DNA of 64,000 bases from Membranipora membranacea. Its lineage: Eukaryota > Bryozoa > Gymnolaemata > Cheilostomatida > Membraniporidae. This document shows positions 26,301 to 39,400 of this stretch, in pieces. A program made the position numbers and the translations under genes. The stretch is from assembly GCA_914767715.1 (NCBI GenBank), contig OU612068.1:12894001-12958000 (forward strand), written 5' to 3'. Each line of letters opens with the position of its first letter. Positions within the stretch are counted from its first letter, which is position 1. The notes under the pieces are model-generated. The model was given only the letters and a program-made list of their open reading frames with translations, did not search any database and was not told where the DNA came from.

Positions 26301-27705
26301 CGAACCGTTTGGCTCTGCGGCTTTTCACTCTCCGTCAGCGTCCGTTTTAATTAGGGTCACTTTTGCTAAAAAAAAACATGCCAAACGGCAGCATTGAAAA
26401 ATAAAAACTCTGTTGGATTCTTATCAAACTCCGACCAGTTCAAGCTCTTATTGGCCTCATTCAAACTGCAGAATATTGGAATCCTCTGATTAACTGGTGG
26501 GTCATAACGCTGACTTGAAGTTTCAAAAATTATACCAAGGGAGGGTATCACGGTTTTTTTTCGCCGAGATCAAAAAATAGATTCACTTCAAACCTACCTC
26601 ATAGGGAGGAGCAACTCCTGCTCATCTCGAATCTGCAAACCGTTTGGCTCTGCGGCTTTTCACTCTCCGTCAGCGTCCGTTTTAATTAGGGTCACTTTTG
26701 CTAAAAAAAAACATGCCAAGCGGCAGCATTGAAAAATAAAAACTCTGTTGGATTCTTATCAAACTCCGACCAGTTCAAGCTCTTATTGGCCTCATTCAAA
26801 CTGCAGAATATTGGAATCCTCTGATTAACTGGTGGGTCATAACGCTGACTTGAAGTTTCAAAAATTATACCAAGGGAGGGTATCACGGTTTTTTTTCACC
26901 GAGATCAAAAAATAGATTCACTTCAACCCTACCTCATAGGGAGGAGCAACTCCTGCTCATCTCGAATCTGCAAACCGATTGGCTCTGCGGCTTTTCACTC
27001 TCCGTCAGCGTCCGTTTTAATTAGGGTCACTTTTGCTAAAAAAAAACATGCCAAACGGCAGCATTGAAAAATAAAAACTCTGTTGGATTCTTATCAAACT
27101 CCGACCAGTTCAAGCTCTTATTGGCCTCATTCAAACTGCAGAATATTGGAATCCTCTGATTAACTGGTGGGTCATAACGCTGACTTGAAGTTTCAAAAAT
27201 TATACCAAGGGAGGGTATCACGGTTTTTTTTCGCCGAGATCAAAAAATAGATTCACTTCAAACCTACCTCATAGGGAGGAGCAACTCCTGCTCATCTCGA
27301 ATCTGCAAACCGTTTGGCTCTGCGGCTTTTCACTCTCCGTCAGGGTCCGTTTTAATTAGGGTCACATTTGCTAAAAAAAAACATGCCAAACGGCAGCATT
27401 GAAAAATAAAAACTCTGTTGGATTCTTATCAAACTCCGACCAGTTCAAGCTCTTATTGGCCTCATTCAAACTGCAGAATATTGGAATCCTCTGATTAACT
27501 GGTGGGTCATAACGCTGACTTGAAGTTTCAAAAATTATACCAAGGGAGGGTATCACGGTTTTTTTTCGCAGAGATCAAAAAATAGATTCACTTCAAACCT
27601 ACCTCATAGGGAGGAGCAACTCCTGCTCATCTTGAATCTGCAAACCGTTTGGCTCTGCGGCTTTTCACTCTCCATCAGCGTCCGTTTTAATTAGGGTCAC
27701 TTTTG
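23351..27705. repeat. 13-unit segment of a ~13.07-kb duplication, copy 1
   Basis: An ordered chain of rare variants here reappears about 13,065-13,069 bp downstream (39 units): AAAATCTCTG with GCCCTTATTGG in the 23,351 unit, CAGGGTCCG at 23,991, B haplotype near 24.22, AACCATGCC near 24,700, B near 25.22, AATTGATTC at 25,906, TTGGAGTCC near 26,142, CCAAGCGG near 26,716, TTCAACCCTACC near 26,922, CGATTGG at 26,976, CAGGGTCCG at 27,341 with CACATTTGC, and B near 27.57. Private changes exist too (CATTTCGAA near 25,955, TTTAGTTAGG near 26,012), so the copies have since diverged slightly. Confidence 0.93.
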
Positions 27706-28375
27706 CTAAAAAAAAACATGCCAAACGGCAGCATTGAAAAATATAAACTCTGTTGGATTCTTATCAAACTCCGACCAGTTCAAGCTCTTATTGGCCTCAT
27801 TCAAACTGCAGAATATTGGAATCCTCTGATTAACTGGTGGGTCATAACGCTGACTTGAAGTTTCAAAAATTATACCAAGGGAGGGTATCACGGTTTTTTT
27901 TCGCCGAGATCAAAAAATAGATTCACTTCAAACCTACCTCATAGGGAGGAGCAACTCCTGCTCATCTCGAATCTGCAAACCGTTTGGCTCTGCGGCTTTT
28001 CACTCTCCGTCAGCGTCCGTTTTAATTAGGGTCACTTTTGCTAAAAAAAAACATGCCAAACGGCAGCATTGAAAAATAAAAACTCTGTTGGATTCTTATC
28101 AAACTCCGACCAGTTCAAGCTCTTATTGGCCTCATTCAAACTGCAGAATATTGGAATCCTCTGATTAACTGGTGGGTCATAACGCTGACTTGAAGTTTCA
28201 AAAATTATACCAAGGGAGGGTATCACGGTTTTTTTTCGCCGAGATCAAAAAATAGATTCACTTCAAACCTACCTCATAGGGAGGAGCAACTCCTGCTCAT
28301 CTCGAATCTGCAAACCGTTTGGCTCTGCGGCTTTTCACTCTCCGTCAGCGTCCGTTTTAATTAGGGTCACTTTTG

Positions 28376-31300
28376 CTAAAAAAAAACATGCCAAACGGCA
28401 GCATTGAAAAATAAAAACTCTGTTGGATTCTTATCAAACTCCGACCAGTTCAAGCTCTTATTGGCCTCATTCAAACTGCAGAATATTGGAATCCTCTGAT
28501 TAACTGGTGGGTCATAACGCTGACTTGAAGTTTCAAAAATTATACCAAGGGAGGGTATCACGGTTTTTTTTCGCAGAGATCAAAAAATAGATTCACTTCA
28601 AACCTACCTCATAGGGAGGAGCAACTCCTGCTCATCTTGAATCTGCAAACCGTTTGGCTCTGCGGCTTTTCACTCTCCGTCAGCGTCCGTTTTAATTAGG
28701 GTCACTTTTGCTAAAAAAAAACATGCCAAACGGCAGCATTGAAAAATAAAAACTCTGTTGGATTCTTATCAAACTCCGACCAGTTCAAGCTCTTATTGGC
28801 CTCATTCAAACTGCAGAATATTGGAATCCTCTGATTAACTGGTGGGTCATAACGCTGACTTGAAGTTTCAAAAATTATACCAAGGGAGGGTATCACGGTT
28901 TTTTTTTCGCCGAGATCAAAAAATAGATTCACTTCAAACCTACCTCATAGGGAGGAGCAACTCCTGCTCATCTCAAATCTGCAAACCGTTTGGCTCTGCA
29001 GCTTTTCACTCTCCGTCAGCGTCCGTTTTAATTAGGGTCACTTTTGCTAAAAAAAAACATGCCAAACGGCAGCATTGAAAAATAAAAACTCTGTTGGATT
29101 CTTATCAAACTCCGACCAGTTCAAGCTCTTATTGGCCTCATTCAAACTGCAGAATATTGGAATCCTCTGATTAACTGGTGGGTCATAACGCTGACTTGAA
29201 GTTTCAAAAATTATACCAAGGGAGGGTATCACGGTTTTTTTTCGCCGAGATCAAAAAATAGATTCACTTCAAACCTACCTCATAGGGAGGAGCAACTCCT
29301 GCTCATCTCGAATCTGCAAACCGTTTGGCTCTGCGGCTTTTCACTCTCCGTCAGCGTCCGTTTTAATTAGGGTCACTTTTGCTAAAAAAAAACATGCCAA
29401 ACGGCAGCATTGAAAAATAAAAACTCTGTTGGATTCTTATCAAACTCCGACCAGTTCAAGCTCTTATTGGCCTCATTCAAACTGCAGAATATTGGAATCC
29501 TCTGATTAACTGGTGGGTCATAACGCTGACTTGAAGTTTCAAAAATTATACCAAGGGAGGGTATCACGGTTTTTTTTCGCAGAGATCAAAAAATAGATTC
29601 ACTTCAAACCTACCTCATAGGGAGGAGCAACTCCTGCTCATCTTGAATCTGCAAACCGTTTGGCTCTGCGGCTTTTCACTCTCCGTCAGCGTCCGTTTTA
29701 ATTAGGGTCACTTTTGCTAAAAAAAAACATGCCAAACGGCAGCATTGAAAAATAAAAACTCTGTTGGATTCTTATCAAACTCCGACCAGTTCAAGCTCTT
29801 ATTGGCCTCATTCAAACTGCAGAATATTGGAATCCTCTGATTAACTGGTGGGTCATAACGCTGACTTGAAGTTTCAAAAATTATACCAAGGGAGGGTATC
29901 ACGGTTTTTTTTCGCAGAGATCAAAAAATAGATTCACTTCAAACCTACCTCATAGGGAGGAGCAACTCCTGCTCATCTTGAATCTGCAAACCGTTTGGCT
30001 CTGCGGCTTTCCACTCTCCGTCAGCGTCCGTTTTAATTAGGGTCACTTTTGCTAAAAAAAAACATGCCAAACGGCAGCATTGAAAAATAAAAACTCTGTT
30101 GGATTCTTATCAAACTCCGACCAGTTCAAGCTCTTATTGGCCTCATTCAAACTGCAGAATATTGGAATCCTCTGATTAACTGGTGGGTCATAACGCTGAC
30201 TTGAAGTTTCAAAAATTATACCAAGGGAGGGTATCACGGTTTTTTTTCGCCGAGATCAAAAAATAGATTCACTTCAAACCTACCTCATAGGGAGGAGCAA
30301 CTCCTGCTCATCTCGAATCTGCAAACCGTTTGGCTCTGCGGCTTTTCACTCTCCGTCAGCGTCCGTTTTAATTAGGGTCACTTTTGCTAAAGAAAAACAT
30401 GCCAAACGGCAGCATTGAAAAATAAAAACTCTGTTGGATTCTTATCAAACTCCGACCAGTTCAAGCTCTTATTGGCCTCATTCAAACTGCAGAATATTGG
30501 AATCCTCTGATTAACTGGTGGGTCATAACGCTGACTTGAAGTTTCAAAAATTATACCAAGGGAGGGTATCACGGTTTTTTTTCGCCGAGATCAAAAAATA
30601 GATTCACTTCAAACCTACCTCATAGGGAGGAGCAACTCCTGCTCATCTTGTATCTGCAAACCGTTTGGCTCTGCGGCTTTTCACTCTCCGTCAGCGTCCG
30701 TTTTAATTAGGGTCACTTTTGCTAAAAAAAAACATGCCAAACGGCAGCATTGAAAAATAAAAACTCTGTTGGATTCTTATCAAACTCCGACCAGTTCAAG
30801 CTCTTATTGGCCTCATTCAAACTGCAGAATATTGGAATCCTCTGATTAACTGGTGGGTCATAACGCTGACTTGAAGTTTCAAAAATTATACCAAGGGAGG
30901 GTATCACGGTTTTTTTTCGCCGAGATCAAAAAATAGATTCACTTCAAACCTACCTCATAGGGAGGAGCAACTCCTGCTCATCTCGAATCTGCAAACCGTT
31001 TGGCTCTGCGGCTTTTCACTCTCCGTCAGCGTCCGTTTTAATTAGGGTCACTTTTGCTAAAAAAAAACATGCCAAACGGCAGCATTGAAAAATAAAAACT
31101 CTGTTGGATTCTTATCAAACTCCGACCAGTTCAAGCTCTTATTGGCCTCATTCAAACTGCAGAATATTGGAATCCTCTGATTAACTGGTGGGTCATAACG
31201 CTGACTTGAAGTTTCAAAAATTATACCAAGGGAGGGTATCACGGTTTTTTTTCGCCGAGATCAAAAAATAGATTCACTTCAAACCTACCTCATAGGGAGG

Positions 31301-31726
31301 AGCAACTCCTGCTCATCTCGAATCTGCAAACCGTTTGGCTCTGCGGCTTTTCACTCTCCGTCAGGGTCCGTTTTAATTAGGGTCACTTTTGCTAAAAAAA
31401 AACATGCCAAACGGCAGCATTGAAAAATAAAAACTCTGTTGGATTCTTATCAAACTCCGACCAGTTCAAGCTCTTATTGGCCTCATTCAAACTGCAGAAT
31501 ATTGGAATCCTCTGATTAACTGGTGGGTCATAACGCTGACTTGAAGTTTCAAAAATTATACCAAGGGAGGGTATCACGGTTTTTTTTCGCAGAGATCAAA
31601 AAATAGATTCACTTCAAACCTACCTCATAGGGAGGAGCAACTCCTGCTCATCTTGAATCTGCAAACCGTTTGGCTCTGCGGCTTTTCACTCTCCGTCAGC
31701 GTCCGTTTTAATTAGGGTCACTTTTG
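28376..31726. repeat. Segment of a ~13.74-kb duplication, copy 1
   Basis: The markers TCTCAAATCT (28,971), B units near 28.57, 29.58 and 31.59, and CAGGGTCCG (31,362) recur 13,738 bp downstream, an offset of 41 units. The neighbouring segment to the left (23.35-27.7 kb) has a 39-unit offset, so two units were gained or lost between the blocks. CTTTCCACTC at 30,006-30,015 matches 43,409 at a 40-unit offset, a local one-unit register shift. This segment also has an extra B unit near 29.91. Confidence 0.8.
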
Positions 31727-34700
31727 CTAAAGAAAAACATGCCAAACGGCAGCATTGAAAAATAAAAACTCTGTTGGATTCTTATCAAACTCCGACCAGT
31801 TCAAGCTCTTATTGGCCTCATTCAAACTGCAGAATATTGGAATCCTCTGATTAACTGGTGGGTCATAACGCTGACTTGAAGTTTCAAAAATTATACCAAG
31901 GGAGGGTATCACGGTTTTTTTTCGCCGAGATCAAAAAATAGATTCACTTCAAACCTACCTCATAGGGAGGAGCAACTCCTGCTCATCTCGAATCTGCAAA
32001 CCGTTTGGCTCTGCGGCTTTTCACTCTCCGTCAGCGTCCGTTTTAATTAGGGTCACTTTTGCTAAAAAAAAACATGCCAAACGGCAGCATTGAAAAATAA
32101 AAACTCTGTTGGATTCTTATCAAACTCCGACCAGTTCAAGCTCTTATTGGCCTCATTCAAACTGCAGAATATTGGAATCCTCTGATTAACTGGTGGGTCA
32201 TAACGCTGACTTGAAGTTTCAAAAATTATACCAAGGGAGGGTATCACGGTTTTTTTTCGCCGAGATCAAAAAATTGATTCACTTCAAACCTACCTCATAA
32301 GGAGGAGCAACTCCTGCTCATCTCGAATCTGCAAACCGTTTGGCTCTGCGGCTTTTCACTCTCCGTCAGCGTCCGTTTTAATTAGGGTCACTTTTGCTAA
32401 AAAAAAACATGCCAAACGGCAGCATTGAAAAATAAAAACTCTGTTGGATTCTTATCAAACTCCGACCAGTTCAAGCTCTTATTGGCCTCATTCAAACTGC
32501 AGAATATTGGAATCCTCTGATTAACTGGTGGGTCATAACGCTGACTTGAAGTTTCAAAAATTATACCAAGGGAGGGTATCACGGTTTTTTTTCGCCGAGA
32601 TCAAAAAATAGATTCACTTCAAACCTACCTCATAGGGAGGAGCAACTCCTGCTCATCTCGAATCTGCAAACCGTTTGGCTCTGCGGCTTTTCACTCTCCG
32701 TCAGCGTCCGTTTTAATTAGGGTCACTTTTGCTAAAAAAAAACATGCCAAACGGCAGCATTGAAAAATAAAAACTCTGTTGGATTCTTATCAAACTCCGA
32801 CCAGTTCAAGCTCTTATTGGCCTCATTCAAACTGCAGAATATTGGAATCCTCTGATTAACTGGTGGGTCATAACGCTGACTTGAAGTTTCAAAAATTATA
32901 CCAAGGGAGGGTATCACGGTTTTTTTTTCGCCGAGATCAAAAAATAGATTCACTTCAAACCTACCTCATAGGCAGGAGCAACTCCTGCTCATCTCGAATC
33001 TGCAAACCGTTTGGCTCTGCGGCTTTTCACTCTCCGTCAGCGTCCGTTTTAATTAGGGTCACTTTTGCTAAAAAAAAACATGCCAAACGGCAGCATTGAA
33101 AAATAAAAACTCTGTTGGATTCTTATCAAACTCCGACCAGTTCAAGCTCTTATTGGCCTCATTCAAACTGCAGAATATTGGAATCCTCTGATTAACTGGT
33201 GGGTCATAACGCTGACTTGAAGTTTCAAAAATTATACCAAGGGAGGGTATCACGGTTTTTTTTCGCCGAGATCAAAAAATAGATTCACTTCAAACCTACC
33301 TCATAGGGAGGAGCAACTCCTGCTCATCTCGAATCTGCAAACCGTTTGGCTCTGCGGCTTTTCACTCTCCGTCAGTGTCCGTTTTAATTAGGGTCACTTT
33401 TGCTAAAAAAAAACATGCCAAACGGCAGCATTGAAAAATAAAAACTCTGTTGGATTCTTATCAAACTCCGACCAGTTCAAGCCCTTATTGGCCTCATTCA
33501 AACTGCAGAATATTGGAATCCTCTGATTAACTGGTGGGTCATAACGCTGACTTGAAGTTTCAAAAATTATATCAAGGGAGGGTATCACGGTTTTTTTTCG
33601 CCGAGATCAAAAAATAGATTCACTTCAAACCTACCCCATAGGGAGGAGCAACTCCTGCTCATCTCGAATCTGCAAACCGTTTGGCTCTGCGGCTTTTCAC
33701 TCTCCGTCAGCGTCCGTTTTAATTAGGGTCACTTTTGCTAAAAAAAAACATGCCAAACGGCAGCATTGAAAAATAAAAACTCTGTTGGATTCTTATCAAA
33801 CTCCGACCAGTTCAAGCTCTTATTGGCCTCATTCAAACTGCAGAATATTGGAATCCTCTGATTAACTGGTGGGTCATAACGCTGACTTGAAGTTTCAAAA
33901 ATTATACCAAGGGAGGGTATCACGGTTTTTTTTCGCCGAGATCAAAAAATAGATTCACTTCAAACCTACCTCATAGGGAGGAGCAACTCCTGCTCATCTC
34001 GAATCTGCAAACCGTTTGGCTCTGCGGCTTTTCACTCTCCGTCAGCGTCCGTTTTAATTAGGGTCACTTTTGCTAAAAAAAAACATGCCAAACGGCAGCA
34101 TTGAAAAATAAAAACTCTGTTGGATTCTTATCAAACTCCGACCAGTTCAAGCTCTTATTGGCCTCATTCAAACTGCAGAATATTGGAATCCTCTGATTAA
34201 CTGGTGGGTCATAACGCTGACTTGAAGTTTCAAAAATTATACCAAGGGAGGGTATCACGGTTTTTTTTCGCAGAGATCAAAAAATAGATTCACTTCAAAC
34301 CTACCTCATAGGGAGGAGCAACTCCTGCTCATCTTGAATCTGCAAACCGTTTGGCTCTGCGGCTTTTCACTCTCCGTCAGCGTCCGTTTTAATTAGGGTC
34401 ACTTTTGCTAAAAAAAAACATGCCAGACGGCAGCATTGAAAAATAAAAACTCTGTTGGATTCTTATCAAACTCCGACCAGTTCAAGCTCTTATTGGCCTC
34501 ATTCAAACTGCAGAATATTGGAATCCTCTGATTAACTGGTGGGTCATAACGCTGACTTGAAGTTTCAAAAATTATACCAAGGGAGGGTATCACGGTTTTT
34601 TTTCGCCGAGATCAAAAAATAGATTCACTTCAAACCTACCTCATAGGGAGGAGCAACTCCTGCTCATCTCGAATCTGCAAACCGTTTGGCTCTGCGGCTT

Positions 34701-34741
34701 TTCACTCTCCGTCAGCGTCGTTTTAATTAGGGTCACTTTTG

Positions 34742-35075
34742 CTAAAAAAAAAAAGGCAAACGGCAGCATTGAAAAATAAAAACTCTGTTGGATTCTTATC
34801 AAACTCCGACCAGTTCAAGCTCTTATTGGCCTCATTCAAACTGCAGAATATTGGAATCCTCTGATTAACTGGTGGGTCATAACGCTGACTTGAAGTTTCA
34901 AAAATTATACCAAGGGAGGGTATCACGGTTTTTTTTCGCCGAGATCAAAAAATTGATTCACTTCAAACCTACCTCATAGGGAGGAGCAACTCCTGCTCAT
35001 CTCGAATCTGCAAACCGTTTGGCTCTGCGGCTTTTCACTCTCCGTCAGCGTCCGTTTTAATTAGGGTCACTTTTG
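34742..35075. repeat. 334-bp monomer with rearranged A-tract junction
   Basis: The bases after the A tract are AAAAGGCAAACGG here, where a normal unit has AAAACATGCCAAACGG. The tract is A11 and the CATGCC motif is lost. A base is also missing just upstream (CAGCGTCGTTTT instead of CAGCGTCCGTTTT, near 34,718). Two close lesions in one place could reflect a single error-prone repair event, or a local sequencing or assembly error next to a homopolymer. A similar junction change (AAAAGGTGCC) is seen in the 315-bp unit at 3,943. Confidence 0.85.
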
Positions 35076-36415
35076 CTAAAAAAAAACATGCCAAACGGCA
35101 GCATTGAAAAATAAAAACTCTGTTGGATTCTTATCAAACTCCGACCAGTTCAAGCTCTTATTGGCCTCATTCAAACTGCAGAATATTGGAATCCTCTGAT
35201 TAACTGGTGGGTCATAACGCTGACTTGAAGTTTCAAAAATTATACCAAGGGAGGGTATCAGGGTTTTTTTTCGCCGAGATCAAAAAATAGATTCACTTCA
35301 AACCTACCTCATAGGGAGGAGCAACTCCTGCTCATCTCGAATCTGCAAACCGTTTGGCTCTGCGGCTTTTCACTCTCCGTCAGCGTCCGTTTTAATTAGG
35401 CTCACTTTTGCTAAAAAAAAACATGCCAAACGGCAGCATTGAAAAATAAAAACTCTGTTGGATTCTTATCAAACTCCGACCAGTTCAAGCCCTTATTGGC
35501 CTCATTCAAACTGCAGAATATTGGAATCCTCTGATTAACTGGTGGGTCATAACGCTGACTTGAAGTTTCAAAAATTATACCAAGGGAGGGTATCACGGTT
35601 TTTTTTCGCCGAGATCAAAAAATAGATTCACTTCAAACCTACCTCATAGGGAGGAGCAACTCCTGCTCATCTCGAATCTGCAAACCGTTTGGCTCTGCGG
35701 CTTTTCACTCTCCGTCAGCGTCCGTTTTAATTAGGGTCACTTTTGCTAAAAAAAAACATGCCAAACGGCAGCATTGAAAAATAAAAACTTTGTTGGATTC
35801 TTATCAAACTCCGACCAGTTCAAGCTCTTATTGGCCTCATTCAAACTGCAGAATATTGGAATCCTCTGATTAACTGGTGGGTCATAACGCTGACTTGAAG
35901 TTTCAAAAATTATACCAAGGGAGGGTATCACGGTTTTTTTTCGCTGAGATCAAAAAATAGATTCACTTCAAACCTACCTCATAGGGAGGAGCAACTCCTG
36001 CTCATCTCGAATCTGCAAACCGTTTGGCTCTGCGGCTTTTCACTCTCCGTCAGCGTCCGTTTTAATTAGGGTCACTTTTGCTAAAAAAAAACATGCCAAA
36101 CGGCAGCATTGAAAAATAAAAACTCTGTTGGATTCTTATCAAACTCCGACCAGTTCAAGCTCTTATTGGCCTCATTCAAACTGCAGAATATTGGAATCCT
36201 CTGATTAACTGGTGGGTCATAACGCTGACTTGAAGTTTCAAAAATTATACCAAGGGAGGGTATCAGGGTTTTTTTTCGCCGAGATCAAAAAATAGATTCA
36301 CTTCAAACCTACCTCATAGGGAGGAGCAACTCCTGCTCATCTCGAATCTGCAAACCGTTTGGCTCTGCGGCTTTTCACTCTCCGTCAGCGTCCGTTTTAA
36401 TTAGGGTCACTTTTG

Positions 36416-39400
36416 CTAAAAAAAAACATGCCAAACGGCAGCATTGAAAAATAAAATCTCTGTTGGATTCTTATCAAACTCCGACCAGTTCAAGCCCTTA
36501 TTGGCCTCATTCAAACTGCAGAATATTGGAATCCTCTGATTAACTGGTGGGTCATAACGCTGACTTGAAGTTTCAAAAATTATACCAAGGGAGGGTATCA
36601 CGGTTTTTTTTTCGCCGAGATCAAAAAATAGATTCACTTCAAACCTACCTCATAGGGAGGAGCAACTCCTGCTCATCTCGAATCTGCAAACCGTTTGGCT
36701 CTGCGGCTTTTCACTCTCCGTCAGCGTCCGTTTTAATTAGGGTCACTTTTGCTAAAAAAAAACATGCCAAACGGCAGCATTGAAAAATAAAAACTCTGTT
36801 GGATTCTTATCAAACTCCGACCAGTTCAAGCTCTTATTGGCCTCATTCAAACTGCAGAATATTGGAATCCTCTGATTAACTGGTGGGTCATAACGCTGAC
36901 TTGAAGTTTCAAAAATTATACCAAGGGAGGGTATCACGGTTTTTTTTTCGCCGAGATCAAAAAATAGATTCACTTCAAACCTACCTCATAGGGAGGAGCA
37001 ACTCCTGCTCATCTCGAATCTGCAAACCGTTTGGCTCTGCGGCTTTTCACTCTCCGTCAGGGTCCGTTTTAATTAGGGTCACTTTTGCTAAAAAAAAACA
37101 TGCCAAACGGCAGCATTGAAAATTAAAAACTCTGTTGGATTCTTATCAAACTCCGACCAGTTCAAGCTCTTATTGGCCTCATTCAAACTGCAGAATATTG
37201 GAATCCTCTGATTAACTGGTGGGTCATAACGCTGACTTGAAGTTTCAAAAATTATACCAAGGGAGGGTATCACGGTTTTTTTTCGCAGAGATCAAAAAAT
37301 AGATTCACTTCAAACCTACCTCATAGGGAGGAGCAACTCCTGCTCGTCTTGAATCTGCAAACCGTTTGGCTCTGCGGCTTTTCACTCTCCGTCAGCGTCC
37401 GTTTTAATTAGGGTCACTTTTGCTAAAAAAAAACATGCCAAACGGCAGCATTGAAAAATAAAAACTCTGTTGGATTCTTATCAAACTCCGACCAGTTCAA
37501 GCTCTTATTGGCCTCATTCAAACTGCAGAATATTGGAATCCTCTGATTAACTGGTGGGTCATAACGCTGACTTGAAGTTTCAAAAATTATACCAAGGGAG
37601 GGTATCACGGTTTTTTTTCGCCGAGATCAAAAAATAGATTCACTTCAAACCTACCTCATAGGGAGGAGCAACTCATGCTCATCTCGAATCTGCAAACCGT
37701 TTGGCTCTGCGGCTTTTCACTCTCCGTCAGCGTCCGTTTTAATTAGGGTCACTTTTGCTAAAAAAAACCATGCCAAACGGCAGCATTGAAAAATAAAAAC
37801 TCTGTTGGATTCTTATCAAACTCCGACCAGTTCAAGCTCTTATTGGCCTCATTCAAACTGCAGAATATTGGAATCCTCTGATTAACTGGTGGGTCATAAC
37901 GCTGACTTGAAGTTTCAAAAATTATACCAAGGGAGGGTATCACGGGTTTTTTTCGCCGAGATCAAAAAATAGATTCACTTCAAACCTACCTCATAGGGAG
38001 GAGCAACTCCTGCTCATCTCGAATCTGCAAACCGTTTGGCTCTGCGGCTTTTCACTCTCCGTCAGCGTCCGTTTTAATTAGGGTCACTTTTGCTAAAAAA
38101 AAACATGCCAAACGGCAGCATTGAAAAATAAAAACTCTGTTGGATTCTTATCAAACTCCGACCAGTTCAAGCTCTTATTGGCCTCATTCAAACTGCAGAA
38201 TATTGGAATCCTCTGATTAACTGGTGGGTCATAACGCTGACTTGAAGTTTCAAAAATTATACCAAGGGAGGGTATCACGGTTTTTTTTTCGCAGAGATCA
38301 AAAAATAGATTCACTTCAAACCTACCTCATAGGGAGGAGCAACTCCTGCTCGTCTTGAATCTGCAAACCGTTTGGCTCTGCGGCTTTTCACTCTCCGTCA
38401 GCGTCCGTTTTAATTAGGGTCACTTTTGCTAAAAAAAAAACATGCCAAACGGCAGCATTGAAAAATAAAAACTCTGTTGGATTCTTATCAAACTCCGATC
38501 AGTTCAAGCTCTTATTGGCCTCATTCAAACTGCAGAATATTGGAATCCTCTGATTAACTGGTGGGTCATAACGCTGACTTGAAGTTTCAAAAATTATACC
38601 AAGGGAGGGTATCACGGTTGTTTTTCGCCGAGATCAAAAAATAGATTCACTTCAAACCTACCTCATAGGGAGGAGCAACTCCTGCTCATCTCGAATCTGC
38701 AAACCGTTTGGCTCTGCGGCTTTTCACTCTCCGTCAGCGTCCGTTTTAATTAGGGTCACTTTTGCTAAAAAAAAACATGCCAAACGGCAGCATTGAAAAA
38801 TAAAAACTCTGTTGGATTCTTATCAAACTCCGACCAGTTCAAGCTCTTATTGGCCTCATTCAAACTGCAGAATATTGGAATCCTCTGATTAACTGGTGGG
38901 TCATAACGCTGACTTGAAGTTTCAAAAATTATACCAAGGGAGGGTATCACGGTTTTTTTTCGCCGAGATCAAAAAATTGATTCACTTCAAACCTACCTCA
39001 TAGGGAGGAGCAACTCCTGCTCATCTCGAATCTGCAAACCGTTTGGCTCTGCGGCTTTTCACTCTCCGTCAGCGTCCGTTTTAATTAGGGTCACTTTTGC
39101 TAAAAAAAAACATGCCAAACGGCAGCATTGAAAAATAAAAACTCTGTTGGATTCTTATCAAACTCCGACCAGTTCAAGCTCTTATTGGCCTCATTCAAAC
39201 TGCAGAATATTGGAGTCCTCTGATTAACTGGTGGGTCATAACGCTGACTTGAAGTTTCAAAAATTATACCAAGGGAGGGTATCACGGTTTTTTTTCGCCG
39301 AGATCAAAAAATAGATTCACTTCAAACCTACCTCATAGGGAGGAGCAACTCCTGCTCATCTCGAATCTGCAAACCGTTTGGCTCTGCGGCTTTTCACTCT

